Shown: positions 17,404-25,825, counted from the stretch's first letter. The stretch: DNA of 48,084 bases from a virus (IMGVR_UViG_3300050821_000267:1-48084); one strand, 5' to 3'. Numbers and translations: made by a program. Notes: a model not told the origin generated them from the sequence alone.

Positions 17404-19268
17404 CACTGTGTACCTAACAAGCCTCCAGGTTCAGCACCTGCAGGAGGTTGTCGTTTAAGATTGAATGGTTCTTGCTTTCCACCTCCAGGCTTAGGTCCTT
17501 CAAGGTCGAAGTCTTCTCCCATGCCTGTAGCGGTACCAGCTTGTTGATGTAACTGTTCTTGTAAGGCTTGAACTAATTTCTGTCCTTCAGCTTGCTCTGA
17601 GAGAGCGACGAAGGGAGTAATCACTTCATAGTCTTTAAGATCAAAAACGTCTTCTAAGATCTTGGCCAGTTTCTTACCTGAGAAATGAGGTTGAACTGTC
17701 TGCCATAGTCCAGAGCCAGTTAAGTTAGTTAAGTTTTGAATTAACTCAGCTTGCTCGGCAAAGTGTCGAGCAGCAATAGGTTTAATTCGACCTATGCCGG
17801 TGATGTCCTCGACTGTAAGTTCTTGGAAAGACGCTATCTTAAAATCATCATCAAATACTTTAATAGTAGTAGCACCGCCCATATTTCTACGGGCTAGCTC
17901 TAACATTGCATTCAAGACAGGTTCAATAACCTGTTCTTCGAATTGCATTATCTTGTTCTGGAAGACACGAGCAGAAGCATTCTCTAGACGTTGAACTTCG
18001 TACTTAGTCTTTTCACCTGGGCTTCTGAAACCCATAGCTTCCTTAGGAGCACCTGCCATCTCTTCCATATTCTGCGTTATGTATGCAGCTTCTGTATTGA
18101 GACGTAAAGGCTCTACGTTAGGAACTACGAGTTCTACATCTCCTTCTTCAGAGACGAAGATCTTCTCGCCGGGCTGCCATGTGAAGTCTTCTACGAAACC
18201 TTTAATCTTCTGGACAGGATATGTAACCAAGTCCATGATATCCGCCTTCATATTCTCGATATGATCTAAACGGTATTGCATTCCAATTAGATTATCTAAG
18301 GGACCCATTCCCCAGAGGTTGTCTTGCTTCTTTCTCCATGGAGAGTGGAAAATAGGAGGGTAGCCGAAGAAGGAGGGATTGGCTTTATCCCCAACAAGTT
18401 TATGTCGATCAACCACGGTGATGACTCTATTCTTTTTAAACTCATCGTTGTGAAGATCATACCAGTCTCCGTAGAATGTTAACACTTCAACCATATCTGT
18501 AATCAGATATGCTCTAAAAGAGGTGAAGCCGTCTACTGAATATAGACGGTCTCTCTGTATCCAATCTCCTTCAAATGTTCTGGCATTAAATCTAATATCT
18601 TTTAGATATTGATATAACGTTTCATACTCTTCTCTGTTCTCGTCGTTAGACATACGAGTAAGGAGATCTTTAAGTTCTCCCATACTAATTATAGATCTGA
18701 CAATCTTAGGAGACGAAGAAAAGTTCTCAGAGGTAGGGTTGAAGATAATATCTAGAGGATTGATACGACGTACAGCAGGACCTACGAAGCCTGCTTGAGT
18801 CTTATCTTTTTGTTGTACTCTTTGATCACACCATTCTACAGTTGCAAAGCAATTGCCAAAGTCAATGTAGTCTAAGATGATCTTATCTATTTCATGCTTG
18901 AAAGACGGTTGATCAATAACCCACGCCATGTAATTGATGATGGCGTCTCTCTTGTCTGAAGAGTTAGAATTCTTCTCTTGTGCTTCCCACTCTAACCATT
19001 TCCTCTTGGGAAAGAGTGTTGCCGTGTAATTGGAATATAAGTTATCCCTGATTTGGCAAAGCTTTGGGATAGTTGTTTTGTTCTTCCAAGGTAACTGGTT
19101 ATTGGTGGTCTGAGTTGTATCTGTGGCGTAGACATATCTACGTATCTCTTCCCAATCTGTTTTCTTAACGTTACGCAACGTATCCCACTCTTGCCATCTC
19201 TCAGTAATACGAGTAGCGAGAAGATCTGGAGTAATTACGTTCAGAAGATCCATTACCTTACCGGTCAC
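17403..19268 (-). CDS. Portal (head-tail connector) protein, 621 aa
   Basis: A 621-residue protein matching T7 gp8-like connectors. Landmarks include ITERWQEWDTLRNVKKTDWE near the N-terminus, LPWKNKTTIPKLCQIRDNLY (about 60-80), PKRKWLEWE, DYIDFGNCFATVEW, and a GFRSPGEKTKYEVQRLENA helix-loop in the C-terminal half that is typical of podoviral portals. The tail ends in a Gly/Pro-rich segment. It forms the dodecameric ring at the capsid vertex and is the docking site of terminase, whose gene precedes it with a 4-nt overlap (19265-19268). Confidence 0.88.
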   Translation of the reverse strand: MTGKVMDLLNVITPDLLATRITERWQEWDTLRNVKKTDWEEIRRYVYATDTTQTTNNQLPWKNKTTIPKLCQIRDNLYSNYTATLFPKRKWLEWEAQEKNSNSSDKRDAIINYMAWVIDQPSFKHEIDKIILDYIDFGNCFATVEWCDQRVQQKDKTQAGFVGPAVRRINPLDIIFNPTSENFSSSPKIVRSIISMGELKDLLTRMSNDENREEYETLYQYLKDIRFNARTFEGDWIQRDRLYSVDGFTSFRAYLITDMVEVLTFYGDWYDLHNDEFKKNRVITVVDRHKLVGDKANPSFFGYPPIFHSPWRKKQDNLWGMGPLDNLIGMQYRLDHIENMKADIMDLVTYPVQKIKGFVEDFTWQPGEKIFVSEEGDVELVVPNVEPLRLNTEAAYITQNMEEMAGAPKEAMGFRSPGEKTKYEVQRLENASARVFQNKIMQFEEQVIEPVLNAMLELARRNMGGATTIKVFDDDFKIASFQELTVEDITGIGRIKPIAARHFAEQAELIQNLTNLTGSGLWQTVQPHFSGKKLAKILEDVFDLKDYEVITPFVALSEQAEGQKLVQALQEQLHQQAGTATGMGEDFDLEGPKPGGGKQEPFNLKRQPPAGAEPGGLLGTQ

Positions 19269-20839
19269 GAAACGCCTCCAAACCTAGCATGATATTGAAA
19301 CATTGTCTGTTGCGATTGCTTTCTATTAAATAAATCTACAGGTGACTTGCCTTGAGCGAAGTCAATAGCCGAAGCTAGAGCATCTTTGATGTCATCGTGA
19401 GAAGGATTAGCGAATACTAATTCTTCTTCTAGCTGTTGTACGTTACCACCTTGATAGTGCCAGATTTGTTTATTGGCATATCTAGGTTCTAAAGTAGACA
19501 TTATTCGTTCTTCTTTAGAACCTTGCCATCGAGAAGGGCGGTACTCGTCGATAGTCAGAGTAAGTCCGTTCTTCCTTATATAATTTTCTTTAAGGTCCTC
19601 AACGATTACTTTCTGAGCTACTGATACTTCTGCCCTAATCTTACGGAAGCCCCACTTTTCGTAGAGCTTTAATATCCTATTGTAATAATCGGATATCTTA
19701 TCTGTCTTAAATCTGTCTATCTCTAAGACGTAGTAGTTTTGGTTCCCATCTACTCCGATAACGACAATCGACGTGTAATCCGCTTTCTTGCTGAGGGAGT
19801 AAGCAAAGTCGACTGAGGCAAAGACATTGATTCTTTCTCGTTTGAAGAACCATTGGTGGTCTTTTCTGAGCAAGTAGTTTTGGTCGTAGTATTGGAAGAG
19901 ACTTCTTTGGATGGGGGATGAGTCGATGTCGTGCGGATCGTTATAGTATTGGGCCCTGAAGTGCGTCTTGTTAAGATACTGCGCTCTCTTATCGGCAAGG
20001 ACTTTGGAATCGAATCCGTACCACTTTCCATCTGGACTTTTACTTCTAGCCCAAAGAAATTCTCCCGTTCCATCTCCTGCAGTCTCAACAGGGTATTCTT
20101 TAACTTCATAAAGGGATTCTCTTGAAATAACATTTCCAAGTTCATCGTGACTTTCAATCTCCATTGATATTACATTGGCATAATAGTCTAAAGGGTGGTA
20201 CCGGGTACCAACAATTAAACTTTCATAATCTGTCCCCCCGATAGAGGACAAATGTCCCATTTGTTCTTGTACTTTTTCTCTGCCTTCTAAAGTGTACGCA
20301 TTTGTAGAAACAACAATATCATCTGGGACAATAATATCTGCATGCATACCTACAATGTTACTTGTAAGTCCTGCTGTGAAAATAGAAGGGTCTCTAATGT
20401 ACGCTTCTTTTCTAGCAGGATGATCTAAAGATATTTCTCTTTCAGTCCACTTCTCTCGTTTAGCTTCTTCCTTCTCAACCATATCCGGCCAATAGAGACG
20501 GTATACGTCTGAAGTGAAGATGTCCTTCATAAACTTAAGCTGTTTAGTAGCTAAGTTAGAAGTAGATGAAATATAAAGAACTCTTAGAGTAGGATCTTTA
20601 GTTAATCTCCAGACAGTCCATAAACCTGCTATAGAGGACTTCATGTGGTCTCTTGGCAGGAGAAGTAGACGATGTCTAGTAGACCCTTGAGATGTAATCC
20701 ATTTGATTACCTCTCTGTGAATATTACCTAGCCAACGCTTAGGTTGGACTAGCTTAATGAATTCTTCTAAGTCTGCTTCTGCTAGATCTCTACGAGCTTT
20801 ACGCTCTTCAGAGATCTCTGAATTAGAGCGACGGGGCAA
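19265..20839 (-). CDS. Terminase large subunit, 524 aa
   Basis: ATP-driven DNA packaging motor and nuclease. The ATPase domain carries RLLLLPRDHMKSSIAGLW (residues about 58-75), a deviant Walker A of the PRDHxKS type found in podoviral terminases, and a Walker B-like MHADIIVPDDIV. The nuclease domain has VFASVDFAYSLSKKADYTS, with an Asp at the usual RNase H-like first metal ligand. The likely start is TTG at 20839, inside the end of the upstream gene (17-nt overlap); no ATG lies near enough to keep the N-terminal helix. No small terminase was recognised nearby. Confidence 0.9.
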   Translation of the reverse strand: MPRRSNSEISEERKARRDLAEADLEEFIKLVQPKRWLGNIHREVIKWITSQGSTRHRLLLLPRDHMKSSIAGLWTVWRLTKDPTLRVLYISSTSNLATKQLKFMKDIFTSDVYRLYWPDMVEKEEAKREKWTEREISLDHPARKEAYIRDPSIFTAGLTSNIVGMHADIIVPDDIVVSTNAYTLEGREKVQEQMGHLSSIGGTDYESLIVGTRYHPLDYYANVISMEIESHDELGNVISRESLYEVKEYPVETAGDGTGEFLWARSKSPDGKWYGFDSKVLADKRAQYLNKTHFRAQYYNDPHDIDSSPIQRSLFQYYDQNYLLRKDHQWFFKRERINVFASVDFAYSLSKKADYTSIVVIGVDGNQNYYVLEIDRFKTDKISDYYNRILKLYEKWGFRKIRAEVSVAQKVIVEDLKENYIRKNGLTLTIDEYRPSRWQGSKEERIMSTLEPRYANKQIWHYQGGNVQQLEEELVFANPSHDDIKDALASAIDFAQGKSPVDLFNRKQSQQTMFQYHARFGGVS

Positions 20840-21500
20840 TGGGCACTATCCAAGATTTAGTTCTAGTTCTTCGGTCTGAACCCCAAGGACGTCTACTAGG
20901 TGTCCACATACTGAAACTGTTCCAGTCTACAGGTACTGGAGGTTTGATCCTATTTAAGATCTGTGGAAAACCTGTGTAAAGGTAGCTTCCTGTAGAAGCT
21001 TGTAGAGTTACCCCAAAACTAAGAGGAATTCCCGTTACTATATAAGAACCTGCACTAGGAAAGATCGCTGCACCTAATACTACAGCTTTCCCTGTTAAAG
21101 AAATACTTCCCGAGACAGTAGACATTCCAATTCCAAAGGTGGAGGGATTGCCTGTTTGTGTATACGTTCCTAAGACAGTCTTTAATGCAGCACCTAGAGT
21201 ACTTGTATTTCCCGTAACAGAATAAGTTCCTAACGAAGTAGGTAAACTAATATTAAAGAAAGTTGTATTACCTGTTACTGAGTAAGTACCTAATACGGTT
21301 GTTATTGCTGCTCCTAAGGTTAAAGTATTACCTGTAAGAGAGTAACTGCCTGTCGTAGTAGGAACTGCTATTGCAAAAGTAGTTGAATTACCTGTGTAAG
21401 AGAAAGAGCCAGTTACAGTTACTAGACTATATTGGTTATTAGTAACATCTGATTCTTGCCCTAAAGCCCAGCGACCTAGAGCGTTTACACCTAGACCCAT
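20823..21500 (-). CDS. Tandem-repeat beta protein, eight 20-residue repeats, 225 aa
   Basis: Residues 31-180 consist of repeats of exactly 20 residues starting at G31, G51, G71, G91, G111, G131, G151 and G171, each opening G(S/T)(Y/F/I)xxTG. Alternate repeats carry TLGAAI or an FxI variant, giving a 40-residue super-period. Such strict periodicity suggests a beta-solenoid or fibre shaft. The last 45 residues are different and basic/aromatic (WNSFSMWTPSRRPWGSDRR), perhaps an anchor. It overlaps the terminase start and follows other virion-like genes, so a fibre or appendage protein is likely. Confidence 0.65.
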   Translation of the reverse strand: MGLGVNALGRWALGQESDVTNNQYSLVTVTGSFSYTGNSTTFAIAVPTTTGSYSLTGNTLTLGAAITTVLGTYSVTGNTTFFNISLPTSLGTYSVTGNTSTLGAALKTVLGTYTQTGNPSTFGIGMSTVSGSISLTGKAVVLGAAIFPSAGSYIVTGIPLSFGVTLQASTGSYLYTGFPQILNRIKPPVPVDWNSFSMWTPSRRPWGSDRRTRTKSWIVPIAPSL

Positions 21501-21501
21501 A

Positions 21502-22509
21502 TCACAGACTGTACATTATACAGCAGAAACCATTAGCACCTGCTCCACCAGCTTGGGTAGTAGCGTTAGAACCTCCACCTCCACTGCCCGGTGAAACTGC
21601 TGCAGAAGGTGAAGTTATTGTAGTATAATCAGAACCTTTACCTCCTGTTCCAAAGCAAGAACCTGCTCCATTTCCTCCAAAGAAATACACACCTCCTGAT
21701 GCTTCTGAAGAAGCAAATCCAGAAGCGCCTGATACTGAATAAGTAGGACTGCCACTAAAAGAAGATCCACCGGCGCCACCTTGCGCACTTCCTGTGGTAG
21801 AGCCTTTCCCACCAAGTCCTCCGGGAGCAGAAAGCGTAGTAATTCCTGTAGCTGCAATAGTTGTTGCACCTCCAGTACTTCCGTCTGAACCTGTCGAAAG
21901 ACCCCCAGCCCCGCCAGTGCCTACTGTTATAGTTACAGTTGCGCCTGCGGCAATACCGCTGAAAGTCCCTTCCATATAGCCGCCCGCACCACCACCCCCG
22001 GCTCCTATTCCGGCTGCAGAAGTACCTCCACCTCCTCCACCTGCTCCTACAGCTCTATAGTAATATACAGTTGAAGTTGTAGAATTGGCTGAAGTAGTAA
22101 AGGTAGCATACTGTGCGTTAAATACCGCAGTATTGTAGAGAACGTTAGTACTATTAGAAAGACCTTGACCTAAAGTAAATGCACCTACGTTACCTGCAAT
22201 TGAGGTAACTAAGTCTTCTGCACGTAGTGTTATATATACTTGAGCACCGCCGGAAAGATTAATAGCAGAGTTAGAATTGGTAGATTTAGTTACACTTCGG
22301 GTAAGAGTAGTTCCAGACGAAGTGTAAGTACCCGTTCCTACTTCTGAATTAGCTCCATCTTGAATACCATAAGAAACAACATCTCCATTAGAGACACCAG
22401 CACCTGCAAACGTAAGAAAACCGCTGACTGCTGAACCGAGAGTTATTGTCCCGGTACCAGTAGTAGCAGTAGTCATCCTAGCTAAATCTTGTAACTTAGA
22501 TACAGTCAT
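21502..22509 (-). CDS. Glycine-rich tail fibre/receptor-binding-like protein, 335 aa
   Basis: Residues 1-150 form a Thr/Gly-rich beta region starting TVSKLQDLARMTTATTGTGT, typical of phage fibre trunks. Residues 150-320 are strongly Gly-rich with blocks such as GAGGGGGGTSAAGIGAGGGG, repeated GGxGG runs, and a C-terminus GANGFCCIMYSL. Gly-rich C-terminal domains of this kind form polyglycine-II sandwiches in phage adhesins and end in a hydrophobic cap as here. Probably an adhesin or fibre tip. It abuts both neighbours. Confidence 0.65.
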   Translation of the reverse strand: MTVSKLQDLARMTTATTGTGTITLGSAVSGFLTFAGAGVSNGDVVSYGIQDGANSEVGTGTYTSSGTTLTRSVTKSTNSNSAINLSGGAQVYITLRAEDLVTSIAGNVGAFTLGQGLSNSTNVLYNTAVFNAQYATFTTSANSTTSTVYYYRAVGAGGGGGGTSAAGIGAGGGGAGGYMEGTFSGIAAGATVTITVGTGGAGGLSTGSDGSTGGATTIAATGITTLSAPGGLGGKGSTTGSAQGGAGGSSFSGSPTYSVSGASGFASSEASGGVYFFGGNGAGSCFGTGGKGSDYTTITSPSAAVSPGSGGGGSNATTQAGGAGANGFCCIMYSL

Positions 22510-22941
22510 TTAGGTTACTGTAAACAATCCGCTTCCGCTGAAAGACACAGTAAAGGTATCTCCAGAGTTTACTGAAAGAGACGAACCATAGTCAAACCAA
22601 CATACTAAAGGTTTGAGGGGAGACGTAGGAGTTGTGTTGTAGACAACTACATACCTGAATGGGCCAAAGCCTCCACCAGAACCTGTCCAGACTACGTTAG
22701 TAGCAGATACAGTTTCTGTACCTGTAGTAGATGAGTCAGACATTGCTGAAGACTGTCCTCCAGCAGTATAACCACCTGAGGTAGCTAGATCATTGGCAGA
22801 AATATCTCCATACAAATGATTAGTTGCTACAGGAGCTGTGTTAGTCAACATTACGTTGAATGTCTGTGCTCCAGAAGCAAAGTCATGTGTACCGCGACTT
22901 AAGTCTTGTGTGAATAGATTGAACTTATTATACGCGGCCAT
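22510..22941 (-). CDS. Virion-associated protein, 143 aa
   Basis: A 143-residue beta protein starting MAAYNKFNLFTQDLSRGTHD and containing FNVMLTNTAPVATNHLYGDI and GPFRYVVVYNTTPTSPLKPL. This arrangement is common in small phage structural proteins encoded beside fibre genes. It starts inside the 49-aa gene and abuts the Gly-rich fibre gene. Exact role unknown. Confidence 0.6.
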   Translation of the reverse strand: MAAYNKFNLFTQDLSRGTHDFASGAQTFNVMLTNTAPVATNHLYGDISANDLATSGGYTAGGQSSAMSDSSTTGTETVSATNVVWTGSGGGFGPFRYVVVYNTTPTSPLKPLVCWFDYGSSLSVNSGDTFTVSFSGSGLFTVT

Positions 22942-23077
22942 TGTCTTCTGACTTCTTAACTAAATATTTCTTGATTACCGTATACTCCACATACTCGTCA
23001 GGTTTGAACTCAACTGAAGACGGAGAGAAGGGGGCAGTTAAATGCCCCGTCTCTGCGTTTAGAGTATAGTCTGTCAT
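22928..23077 (-). CDS. Small protein, 49 aa
   Basis: An ORF of 49 codons, MTDYTLNAETGHLTAPFSP onward, ending KKYLVKKSEDNGRV. The ATG shares one base with the stop of the 204-aa gene and the stop lies 14 nt inside the 143-aa gene, so it fills the gap between them. It looks like the short connecting proteins found between fibre genes. Family not recognised. Confidence 0.6.
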   Translation of the reverse strand: MTDYTLNAETGHLTAPFSPSSVEFKPDEYVEYTVIKKYLVKKSEDNGRV

Positions 23078-23691
23078 TAGATCAGGTGCTCAGCCCAAGT
23101 AAGCGTTCCAGAGAAACCGGAAGCCGTAGTAGCTGCAACCGTAGTCGCAATATGAACGGTATAACCAGGGGGAACGATAATCGCACCATCGAAGTTATAA
23201 GTATTCACATCTGCCGCTGTGCTAGTAATTGCACCAGTGTAACCCACCAGAGCAACCTGCGTAGGCGTACCCACTGCAGTAATTGCAGAGTAAGGGACAG
23301 CAACCGCACCGGTAGGCGCTGAGAAGTTAAGGGCTACTGCAGTGCCTGGAGTAGTCAGGGTAGCTGCACCAGTAGGCGAAGAGTAGACACCGATACCATT
23401 GACCACGGTAGTAGCCACGGCATACGCCCAATCAAGACGAATCAGTTCTAAATTCTTACCTGAACCAACAGGATTCACGACGGCAAACTTACTCGCCAGA
23501 GTAGCTGCATTCACGGGAAGCGTGGTAGCGTTGACAGAGAAACTAAAAGTGTTCCCTGCATACGCAGACGGATAATACTTTCCATGGTACTCGGTGACAA
23601 TCTGTTCACCACTACGTCCATAGACATCACCTAAAAGATTAGACCCGAATGGGTTTGCCACCGACTCAGGATTAATTACGACTCCAACCAT
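23077..23691 (-). CDS. Virion protein, 204 aa (GC-rich codon use)
   Basis: A 204-residue Ala/Val/Thr-rich beta protein starting MVGVVINPESVANPFGSNLL and ending GFSGTLTWAEHLI, without charged clusters. Codon choice is C/G-ending and resembles the major capsid gene rather than its AT-richer neighbours, which suggests an abundant structural protein. Possibly a decoration or fibre-base component. Confidence 0.55.
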   Translation of the reverse strand: MVGVVINPESVANPFGSNLLGDVYGRSGEQIVTEYHGKYYPSAYAGNTFSFSVNATTLPVNAATLASKFAVVNPVGSGKNLELIRLDWAYAVATTVVNGIGVYSSPTGAATLTTPGTAVALNFSAPTGAVAVPYSAITAVGTPTQVALVGYTGAITSTAADVNTYNFDGAIIVPPGYTVHIATTVAATTASGFSGTLTWAEHLI

Positions 23692-23714
23692 TGTTTTATA
23701 TTCCTTGTTATTAA

Positions 23715-23996
23715 CTAGTTAATTTTATCTGCATCGTCATGCAGCTTGTCTATACTTGCGTTACGCACACGAATCTGCCAGATATCTTTGACTATGTTCT
23801 GAAAACGTTCGTCATCATGGCGTTCGTGATATTCTAGCTTATCTAGAATAATCTGTTTAGTCTGTTCAGTCTGTTCATAAATTAGAGACTTGAGAGAAAA
23901 GAATTGTCTAGACAACCACATAGTGGCGCCTAGCATGTAAGCTAAGAAGGAGCCCATAAGACCTATGGCTACCAAGAAAGGAGTCCAATCGATCAC
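23715..23996 (-). CDS. Single-TM coiled-coil membrane protein, 93 aa
   Basis: The N-terminal membrane segment (WTPFLVAIGLMGSFLAYMLG, about residues 4-23) is followed by a charged helical region (KQIILDKLEYHERHDDERF). This is the shape of an inner-membrane spanin or of a small phage membrane protein. It is far from the lysozyme, so lysis function is only a possibility. Confidence 0.55.
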   Translation of the reverse strand: MIDWTPFLVAIGLMGSFLAYMLGATMWLSRQFFSLKSLIYEQTEQTKQIILDKLEYHERHDDERFQNIVKDIWQIRVRNASIDKLHDDADKIN

Positions 23997-24005
23997 TTGA
24001 TGAAC

Positions 24006-24170
24006 TCAGACTTTACTTGATGTTTCATAATTGACTCCATCACTCTCTTGTGACGGAGAAATAGGTTTATGTTGGGAGGATTGTTGAATCTTGTCCCGCC
24101 ACCGGGCAAGTCCTTCAGCGAGGCGGGTCTTAAATCCCGCTGGAGTTCCTGTTTCACAGACCTGTGACAT
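24006..24170 (-). CDS. Small protein, 54 aa
   Basis: Begins MSQVCETGTPAGFKTRLAEG, followed by a LARWRDKIQQ helix and a polar tail. It overlaps the upstream 79-aa gene by 17 nt and leaves a 9-nt gap before the downstream 93-aa gene, fitting the packed operon. No function assigned. Confidence 0.5.
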   Translation of the reverse strand: MSQVCETGTPAGFKTRLAEGLARWRDKIQQSSQHKPISPSQESDGVNYETSSKV

Positions 24171-24393
24171 TGCTAGGATTGAGTCCCATATCCATGTTAC
24201 TAGGGTCTCCCCACATCTGGGGACCAGCAGTATCTGCAGAACGGTTCATGTGTTCTGTAGAAGTAGACAGGGTCTGGGTAGGAGGATTGTTAAGTCTATC
24301 TTGGTACTCACCAGAATGCTTTGCATCTGGATGTAAGTTACGAATAGGTTTGTGAGCTTCTTTAGCTTCTGAAGACTTACGTTTCTTAGCCAT
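24154..24393 (-). CDS. Small polar protein, 79 aa
   Basis: A 79-residue disordered-looking protein, starting MAKKRKSSEAKEAHKPIRNL and ending in a Met/Asn/Pro-rich tail (GDPSNMDMGLNPSNVTGL). It overlaps both neighbours (shared base with the Lys-rich 31-aa gene). Function unknown. Confidence 0.55.
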   Translation of the reverse strand: MAKKRKSSEAKEAHKPIRNLHPDAKHSGEYQDRLNNPPTQTLSTSTEHMNRSADTAGPQMWGDPSNMDMGLNPSNVTGL

Positions 24394-24488
24394 TACTTCT
24401 TACCGAAAGGATTCTTCTTATCCTTCTTCTTATCCATATCCTTCTTTTTCTTCATCTTATCTTTAGAGCTCTGTTCTTTAGAGGCCAT
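24393..24488 (-). CDS. Lysine-rich micro-protein, 31 aa
   Basis: MASKEQSSKDKMKKKKDMD, then further KKK/DKK repeats and NPFGKK. About half the residues are Lys. The stop overlaps the next start (TAATG at 24393). Possibly a nucleic-acid or virion-DNA binding peptide; the composition is the only evidence. Confidence 0.5.
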   Translation of the reverse strand: MASKEQSSKDKMKKKKDMDKKKDKKNPFGKK

Positions 24489-24503
24489 AGTATCTTTTCC
24501 TTA

Positions 24504-24611
24504 TTAACGGTGAATGAAAGTACCTATGAAGTTCAGGACATTAGAGCCTACTATCCAGCCCATACCCATAAACAGACCCCATAAGAACCAATCTACAATT
24601 TTCATTAACAT
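24504..24611 (-). CDS. Single-TM micro-protein, 35 aa
   Basis: MLMKIVDWFLWGLFMGMGWI followed by VGSNVLNFIGTFIHR: one hydrophobic membrane helix with a short basic end. A second ATG at 24605 would give 33 aa. It abuts the 44-aa gene. A membrane peptide of unknown role. Confidence 0.5.
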   Translation of the reverse strand: MLMKIVDWFLWGLFMGMGWIVGSNVLNFIGTFIHR

Positions 24612-24746
24612 TTATTTACTTTTCTTTCTAGGCAACTTCTTACCTTTACTAGACTTATTCCATTCGTCTACGTTTACACCTTGCTTCTCAAGTTCTTTCT
24701 TGTGGATGTTAAAGTAAGCTTCCTGAGCTTTAGACTTATAGGGCAT
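24612..24746 (-). CDS. Small basic phage protein, 44 aa
   Basis: MPYKSKAQEAYFNIHKKELE and a Lys-rich tail (SSKGKKLPRKKSK). The opening 'MPyKSKAQ' is shared by a family of short phage proteins found among structural genes. It lies between a zinc-ribbon and a TM micro-gene. Confidence 0.6.
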   Translation of the reverse strand: MPYKSKAQEAYFNIHKKELEKQGVNVDEWNKSSKGKKLPRKKSK

Positions 24747-24842
24747 CTATCTTCGTCTTCCACATTTAGGACATCTGTCTGCAGTAGTCCATATCTTACA
24801 AAAGGTACAGTACCACGTACTGCTAGGTATACCACGTGGCAT
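24747..24842 (-). CDS. Zinc-ribbon micro-protein, 31 aa
   Basis: Two Cys knuckles, CTFC and CPKC, twelve residues apart (WYCTFCKIWTTADRCPKCG), form a one-zinc ribbon. The ATG at 24842 overlaps the stop of the exported 75-aa gene. A nucleic-acid or protein-binding zinc ribbon; partner unknown. Confidence 0.6.
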   Translation of the reverse strand: MPRGIPSSTWYCTFCKIWTTADRCPKCGRRR

Positions 24843-25069
24843 TAAGTAGGATTACTCTCCGCTATACATTCATACTTTTGAATAGACAAATCAGAGTAAC
24901 CTAGGTTGACTAAAGATTTATAATAGACTAAAATATCATCATAAATAGCCTCTTGGCTCATTGCACTCTTACATTCCTCTATGGTAGAATAAGTAGAATT
25001 AGAAGTTAGAGTAACACTTGCTGGAGCTGAGAAGAGTATACCTGCAAAAATAACTAAGACGTGGAACAT
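24842..25069 (-). CDS. Exported small protein, 75 aa
   Basis: First gene of the minus-strand arm. Residues 1-17 (MFHVLVIFAGILFSAPA) look like a signal peptide with an Ala-x-Ala-type cleavage region. The mature part has two Cys (EECKS and KYECIAE) that could form a disulfide in the periplasm. Its promoter lies 40 nt upstream. Function unknown; an early envelope-acting protein such as superinfection exclusion is possible. Confidence 0.6.
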   Translation of the reverse strand: MFHVLVIFAGILFSAPASVTLTSNSTYSTIEECKSAMSQEAIYDDILVYYKSLVNLGYSDLSIQKYECIAESNPT

Positions 25070-25086
25070 TTAAACCTTTATATAAG

Positions 25087-25115
25087 TTATAATAACTCGT
25101 TTAGGATTATATACT
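25087..25115 (+). promoter_or_regulatory. Probable plus-strand promoter in the divergent region
   Basis: TTATAA (-35-like, 25087-25092), 17 nt, TATACT (-10, 25110-25115). It is weaker than the opposing promoter and lies within a very AT-rich 67-bp divergent gap. It would start transcription of the SLOG gene with a very short leader. It overlaps the minus promoter, so the two probably interfere. Confidence 0.45.
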
Positions 25116-25134
25116 ATTATTATAAGAAAGTCAA
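25106..25134 (-). promoter_or_regulatory. Consensus sigma70 promoter of the minus-strand arm
   Basis: On the minus strand: TTGACT (25134-25129), 17-nt spacer, TATAAT (25111-25106). Eleven of twelve hexamer positions match consensus. It is placed to transcribe the whole leftward arm, beginning with the exported 75-aa protein; I saw no equally strong minus-strand promoter further down. Confidence 0.8.
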
Positions 25135-25136
25135 AT

Positions 25137-25496
25137 ATGAGAGTATTAGTATGCGGTAGTAGACACTTTCACGATTATGAGAAACTGAAGGAAGAACTTC
25201 TTAAACTTCATACTCCAGATGGACATAAGGTAGATTGTATTATATCTGGGCATGCTAAAGGAGCAGATAGTCTAGGAGAAAGGTTTGCTGAAGAATATAA
25301 TATACCCTGTGAGATATACCCTGCAGACTGGGATAAGTACGGTAAAGCCGCAGGACTTATTAGGAATGCACAGATGTTGAAAGAAGGGAAAGTTGGTTTA
25401 GTCTTAGCCTTTCTTGCTCCGGAGAGCAGAGGAACCAAAAATATGATTGAGCAGTCTATTAAAGTTAAAAAACCAGTAAAGGTGGTAAATATATGA
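25137..25496 (+). CDS. SLOG-superfamily (DUF2493-like) nucleotide-sensing protein, 119 aa
   Basis: The protein opens MRVLVCGSRHFHDY, a Rossmann strand with the GSR loop of the DUF2493/YspA group of the SLOG superfamily. The second signature is CIISGHAKGADSLGERFAEE and the third PADWDKYGKAAGLIRNAQML, all in the expected order and spacing. Proteins of this type bind nucleotides or NAD-derived ligands; in phages the target is unknown. It is the first gene of the plus arm and its stop overlaps the next ATG (ATGA). Confidence 0.82.
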   Translation: MRVLVCGSRHFHDYEKLKEELLKLHTPDGHKVDCIISGHAKGADSLGERFAEEYNIPCEIYPADWDKYGKAAGLIRNAQMLKEGKVGLVLAFLAPESRGTKNMIEQSIKVKKPVKVVNI

Positions 25497-25771
25497 AACA
25501 CTACGGAACTGAAGATCTCCATTGGGAGAAGGAGCAAGTTTATCTTGGGAAGAGGAAACTCTGTTCTGTCTTTCCGGTAGGAGGAATTCTCTTACCTGGG
25601 GGAATGATGTATAAGATACGTTGGCCTGATGGAGTTGAGTCCGAAGATAAATATAATCTTGAGTGGGCTAAATACCATGCTTTGACGATCTCCCTAGACA
25701 TTGTAAGGGAGGAACAAGGATTAGAACAGGGGGCAGAGCCCTACGTAAGCCCCGTGGATGCGTTTAAATAG
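25493..25771 (+). CDS. Hypothetical early protein, 92 aa
   Basis: A 92-residue protein with a beta core (YLGKRKLCSVFPVGG, MYKIRWPDGVESEDKYNLEW) and an acidic helical tail. It is translationally coupled to the SLOG gene. The stop runs into a stem-loop element (25769-25793). No family recognised. Confidence 0.6.
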   Translation: MKHYGTEDLHWEKEQVYLGKRKLCSVFPVGGILLPGGMMYKIRWPDGVESEDKYNLEWAKYHALTISLDIVREEQGLEQGAEPYVSPVDAFK

Positions 25772-25793
25772 GTACCCCGCTACCCTAGTAGCC
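25769..25793 (-). repeat. 25-nt stem-loop element, copy 1 (minus orientation)
   Basis: The plus strand reads TAGGTACCCCGCTAC, then CCTA, then GTAGCC. GCTAC pairs with GTAGC around a CCTA tetraloop. The reverse complement is found at 36441-36465 with every base conserved except the four loop bases. It starts within the stop codon of the 92-aa gene. Confidence 0.75.
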
Positions 25794-25825
25794 AAAACAC
25801 ATAAAACTCACCAGTGAGGCTTAAA

